The position numbers and the translations under genes are program-made. Positions 43,701-44,637 of a DNA stretch of 44,637 bases are shown one piece after another. The DNA is taken from assembly GCA_964559275.1 (NCBI GenBank), contig CAZLGC010000003.1, positions 1-44,637 of the forward strand. Direction: 5' to 3'. Source of the DNA: CAZLGC01 sp964559275 (GTDB taxonomy: Bacteria > Patescibacteriota > CALEFQ01). Numbering within the stretch: position 1 is the first letter of the stretch; every line of letters starts with the position of its first letter. The notes beneath the pieces are model-generated. The model had not been told where the DNA came from and ran no database searches. It saw nothing but the letters and a program-made list of their open reading frames with translations.

Positions 43701-44242
43701 ATACTGGGGTGATGCTGCAGCTCGAAAAACAGGTTTTCGGTACCGAATATTTCTAGGTACTTGCGGGCAGCTGTTTCCGCTTGTTTCATCTTATTAAGGG
43801 CGGCGTAGTAAGTTACCTCTCCTTTGAGGCAGGAAGTTAGTGCCACTAAACCGTTGGCATGTTCGCGCAGAAAATCTATGTCGACTCTCGGTTTATAGTA
43901 AAATCCCTGCGTATGGGCAGCGGAAGTTATCTTGATGAGATTCTTGTAGCCCTGGTTGTTCTTAGCTAACAGGACCAGGTGGTAAGGTCGGCGATCTTCT
44001 TGACTTCCGCGCCGGGTCATTCCATTGGGGGCAATATATGTCTCTAGTCCGATGACCGGCTTGATTCCTGCTTCCTGAGCCAGCTGTTGGAATTTAAAAG
44101 CCCCGTAGAGCGAACCGTGGTCGGTCAGCGCTACCGCGGGCATTTTTAAGCTCTTGGCCTTGGCGACAATATCTTCCAGCCGAGTCAGGCCGTCCAGCAG
44201 AGAATATTCGGAATGGGTATGCAGGTGAACGAAATTGGACAT
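40745..44242 (-). CDS. dnaE: DNA polymerase III alpha subunit
   Basis: The 1165-residue replicative polymerase (DnaE class). The order is: PHP domain (FVHLHTHSEYSLLDGLTRLE), catalytic core with the Asp pair PDIDLDIAD, RHASVHAAGVVI, helix-hairpin-helix fingers (FAGYGFNKAHAAAYALVSYQ), an OB domain (RVGAIISDVRRITTKKNKPM), and a short C-terminal tail. The PHP histidines and aspartates look intact, so metal-dependent proofreading by this domain is possible. No Shine-Dalgarno sequence precedes the ATG. Two small-gap genes follow on the same strand. Confidence 0.97.
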   Translation of the reverse strand: MSNFVHLHTHSEYSLLDGLTRLEDIVAKAKSLKMPAVALTDHGSLYGAFKFQQLAQEAGIKPVIGLETYIAPNGMTRRGSQEDRRPYHLVLLAKNNQGYKNLIKITSAAHTQGFYYKPRVDIDFLREHANGLVALTSCLKGEVTYYAALNKMKQAETAARKYLEIFGTENLFFELQHHPSIERQETANRNLVELGKKLGVDIVATNDIHYLNKDDAEAHDALLCIQTKHTLDDEKRGLKMIGEDFSFRTPEEMSKQFASVPEALTNTLKVAEMCNAEIEQSKLILPEILVPENETNTSHLRKKAYAGIKQRLSREPNEEEKRRLDYELKVIAEKKLEPYFLMVQDFTDFMHKENIPTTTRGSAAGSFVSYALGITTANPLFFELPFERFLNPLRPKPPDIDLDIADVERDKVIKYAINKYGQDNVAQIVTFGKMKAKAAIRDVGRVLGYPYDFVDKIAKLVPEGPKATLADTMKEVAEFKQAYDGDPAVKRMIDLATKLEGIARHASVHAAGVVITPRPMTEYVPIQYDTQSEMILTQYEMTDLEDLGLVKMDFLGLSNLSTIQRSVEILKFTKETNIDMKKLPLDDKPTYNLFSRGDTLGLFQVESAGMRKNLKQLKPEKIFDIAAMLALYRPGPMEHIQNYIENKNNPNKITLIDRRMAPILSKSHGVITYQDDVLLIAIELGGYNWETADKFRKAMGKKIPELMAEQHDKFINGAVENGLSKEDATRLFKLMEPFAGYGFNKAHAAAYALVSYQTGYLKAHHPTEFMAALLTSDLGNTDRVVLEVSECERMGITVLPPSVNESLKIFTVVAGEGENLATSKTIRFGLGAIKNLGSNVIRDVIKARKQKKFVSIEDFIKRAYSPAMNRKSLESLIKSGAMDELGERKQLLANVETLLNFGKCQYQATATGQEDLFGGDELSCPRLKLAEVPPAEKKELLTWEKELLGLYVSEHPLSEYRDFLDKCAFRINELQPSHVGKKVRVGAIISDVRRITTKKNKPMAFVRIEDEAKAMEVVVFPALFSSTVSLWQEDQPILLTGKVDNRDEELKVLADSAQPLTNDIDVQRLNNIGLAQRSNDKSNKATTTDNKDYLFIKVPNNSTPDTFNQVKQALSEADRGLHRVALLLPKSGNRFQKLETEFLVKKDDVLRTKLEKVLGPGSISK

Positions 44243-44327
44243 ACTAAAATAGGAGAATTTCTTTATTTCGTCTTCTTATTCTAGCGGAAATGGGAAGTTA
44301 GAGCAAGAAATCTCAGGCCCATTTTTA

Positions 44328-44357
44328 ACAAAAAACCGCCCCCGTTGCGGAGGGCGG
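44328..44357 (-). terminator. Terminator of the YtxH-like gene
   Basis: CCGCCC (44336-44341) pairs with GGGCGG (44352-44357) and CCG/CGG extends it inside. The minus-strand tail is TTTTTTGTT. It separates this gene from dnaE. Confidence 0.8.
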
Positions 44358-44368
44358 CTTATCTCTGT

Positions 44369-44626
44369 TTAGCTCTTTTTGAATTCTTTTTCCGCGGCTT
44401 TGACGGCTTTTTCGGCTTTGTCTCGTAATTCAACGGCTTCATCTCGGACATCCTCGAATTTGTCTACGGCGAAATCTTTTGCTTCCAGAGCTTTCTTCTT
44501 TATAAATTCGCGGTTTTCCTTACCTGATTTCGGTGAGTATAGAAGCGCTACTGCTCCCCCGACAACTACACCGATTGCCAGCCCGGTCAGAAAAGAGCTA
44601 CCACAATCGCATGAATTATTGCTCAT
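44369..44626 (-). CDS. YtxH-like membrane-associated protein
   Basis: The product (85 residues) has a hydrophobic glycine/alanine-rich helix at about residues 13-33 (LTGLAIGVVVGGAVALLYSP). The YtxH/gas-vesicle-like segment PKSGKENREFIKKKALEAKD and a charged helical tail of Lys/Glu repeats follow. YtxH-type proteins are small stress-associated membrane proteins of unsettled role. Its true start could lie a little further, but the ATG at 44626 fits. Confidence 0.8.
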   Translation of the reverse strand: MSNNSCDCGSSFLTGLAIGVVVGGAVALLYSPKSGKENREFIKKKALEAKDFAVDKFEDVRDEAVELRDKAEKAVKAAEKEFKKS

Positions 44627-44637
44627 ATTTTTCTATT

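Overview
The window reads as chromosome of a Candidate Phyla Radiation (Patescibacteria) bacterium. This is inferred from gene content, not from a database search. Supporting signs are a ThrS without its N-terminal TGS domain, a membrane-anchored baseplate-J-like protein with no phage around it, an archaeal-style thymidylate synthase homologue fused to a pterin-binding-like domain, one large UvrD helicase fused to a RecB-type nuclease, and tightly packed core genes mostly without Shine-Dalgarno (SD) sequences. TAA, TAG and TGA all act as stops, so the standard bacterial code applies. No rRNA, tRNA, CRISPR array, insertion sequence or prophage was seen.

Layout. 1-3371: end of a Tim44-like zinc-ribbon protein, cytidine deaminase, rmuC and alanine racemase. 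3421-14760: an 11-kb minus-strand block, more G+C-rich than its surroundings. Its genes nearly all have strong AGGAGG-type ribosome binding sites. In transcription order it encodes a substrate-binding/OmpA fusion, a secreted VWA protein, a second substrate-binding/OmpA fusion, a membrane/coiled-coil protein, a PspA-family protein, a third secreted substrate-binding protein, a NitT/TauT-type ABC permease and ATPase, and a double-AAA ATPase. Hairpin terminators separate its units. 14856-22249: a small unknown protein, the helicase-nuclease, a small membrane protein and pheST. 22308-23131: a two-gene minus-strand unit, again with strong SD sites, between pheT and gyrB. 23351-34017: gyrB and a long plus-strand run (secE, nusG, unknown, rplK, rplA, dcd, thymidylate synthase-like, deoxyribosyltransferase-like, gatB, yjbQ, apt, mtnP). 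34019-38205: minus-strand thrS-miaB-miaA behind a structured leader that looks like a T-box riboswitch with a very short specifier stem. 38230-44626: minus-strand ytxH-like gene, dnaE, a 70-residue unknown, a GGDEF protein and the baseplate-J-like protein.

How the genes fit together. The core genes serve replication (gyrB, dnaE), translation (pheST, thrS, gatB, rplK/rplA, miaA/miaB), transcription and secretion (nusG, secE), wall synthesis (alr) and nucleotide salvage (cdd, dcd, thymidylate synthase-like, apt, mtnP). The 11-kb block looks like one envelope system: three solute-sensing or solute-binding modules facing outside, two of them with peptidoglycan-binding-type OmpA domains, a VWA adhesion or assembly module, an ABC importer, and cytoplasmic PspA and AAA components that could act on the membrane. 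This block and the thrS leader are the most interesting parts of the window.
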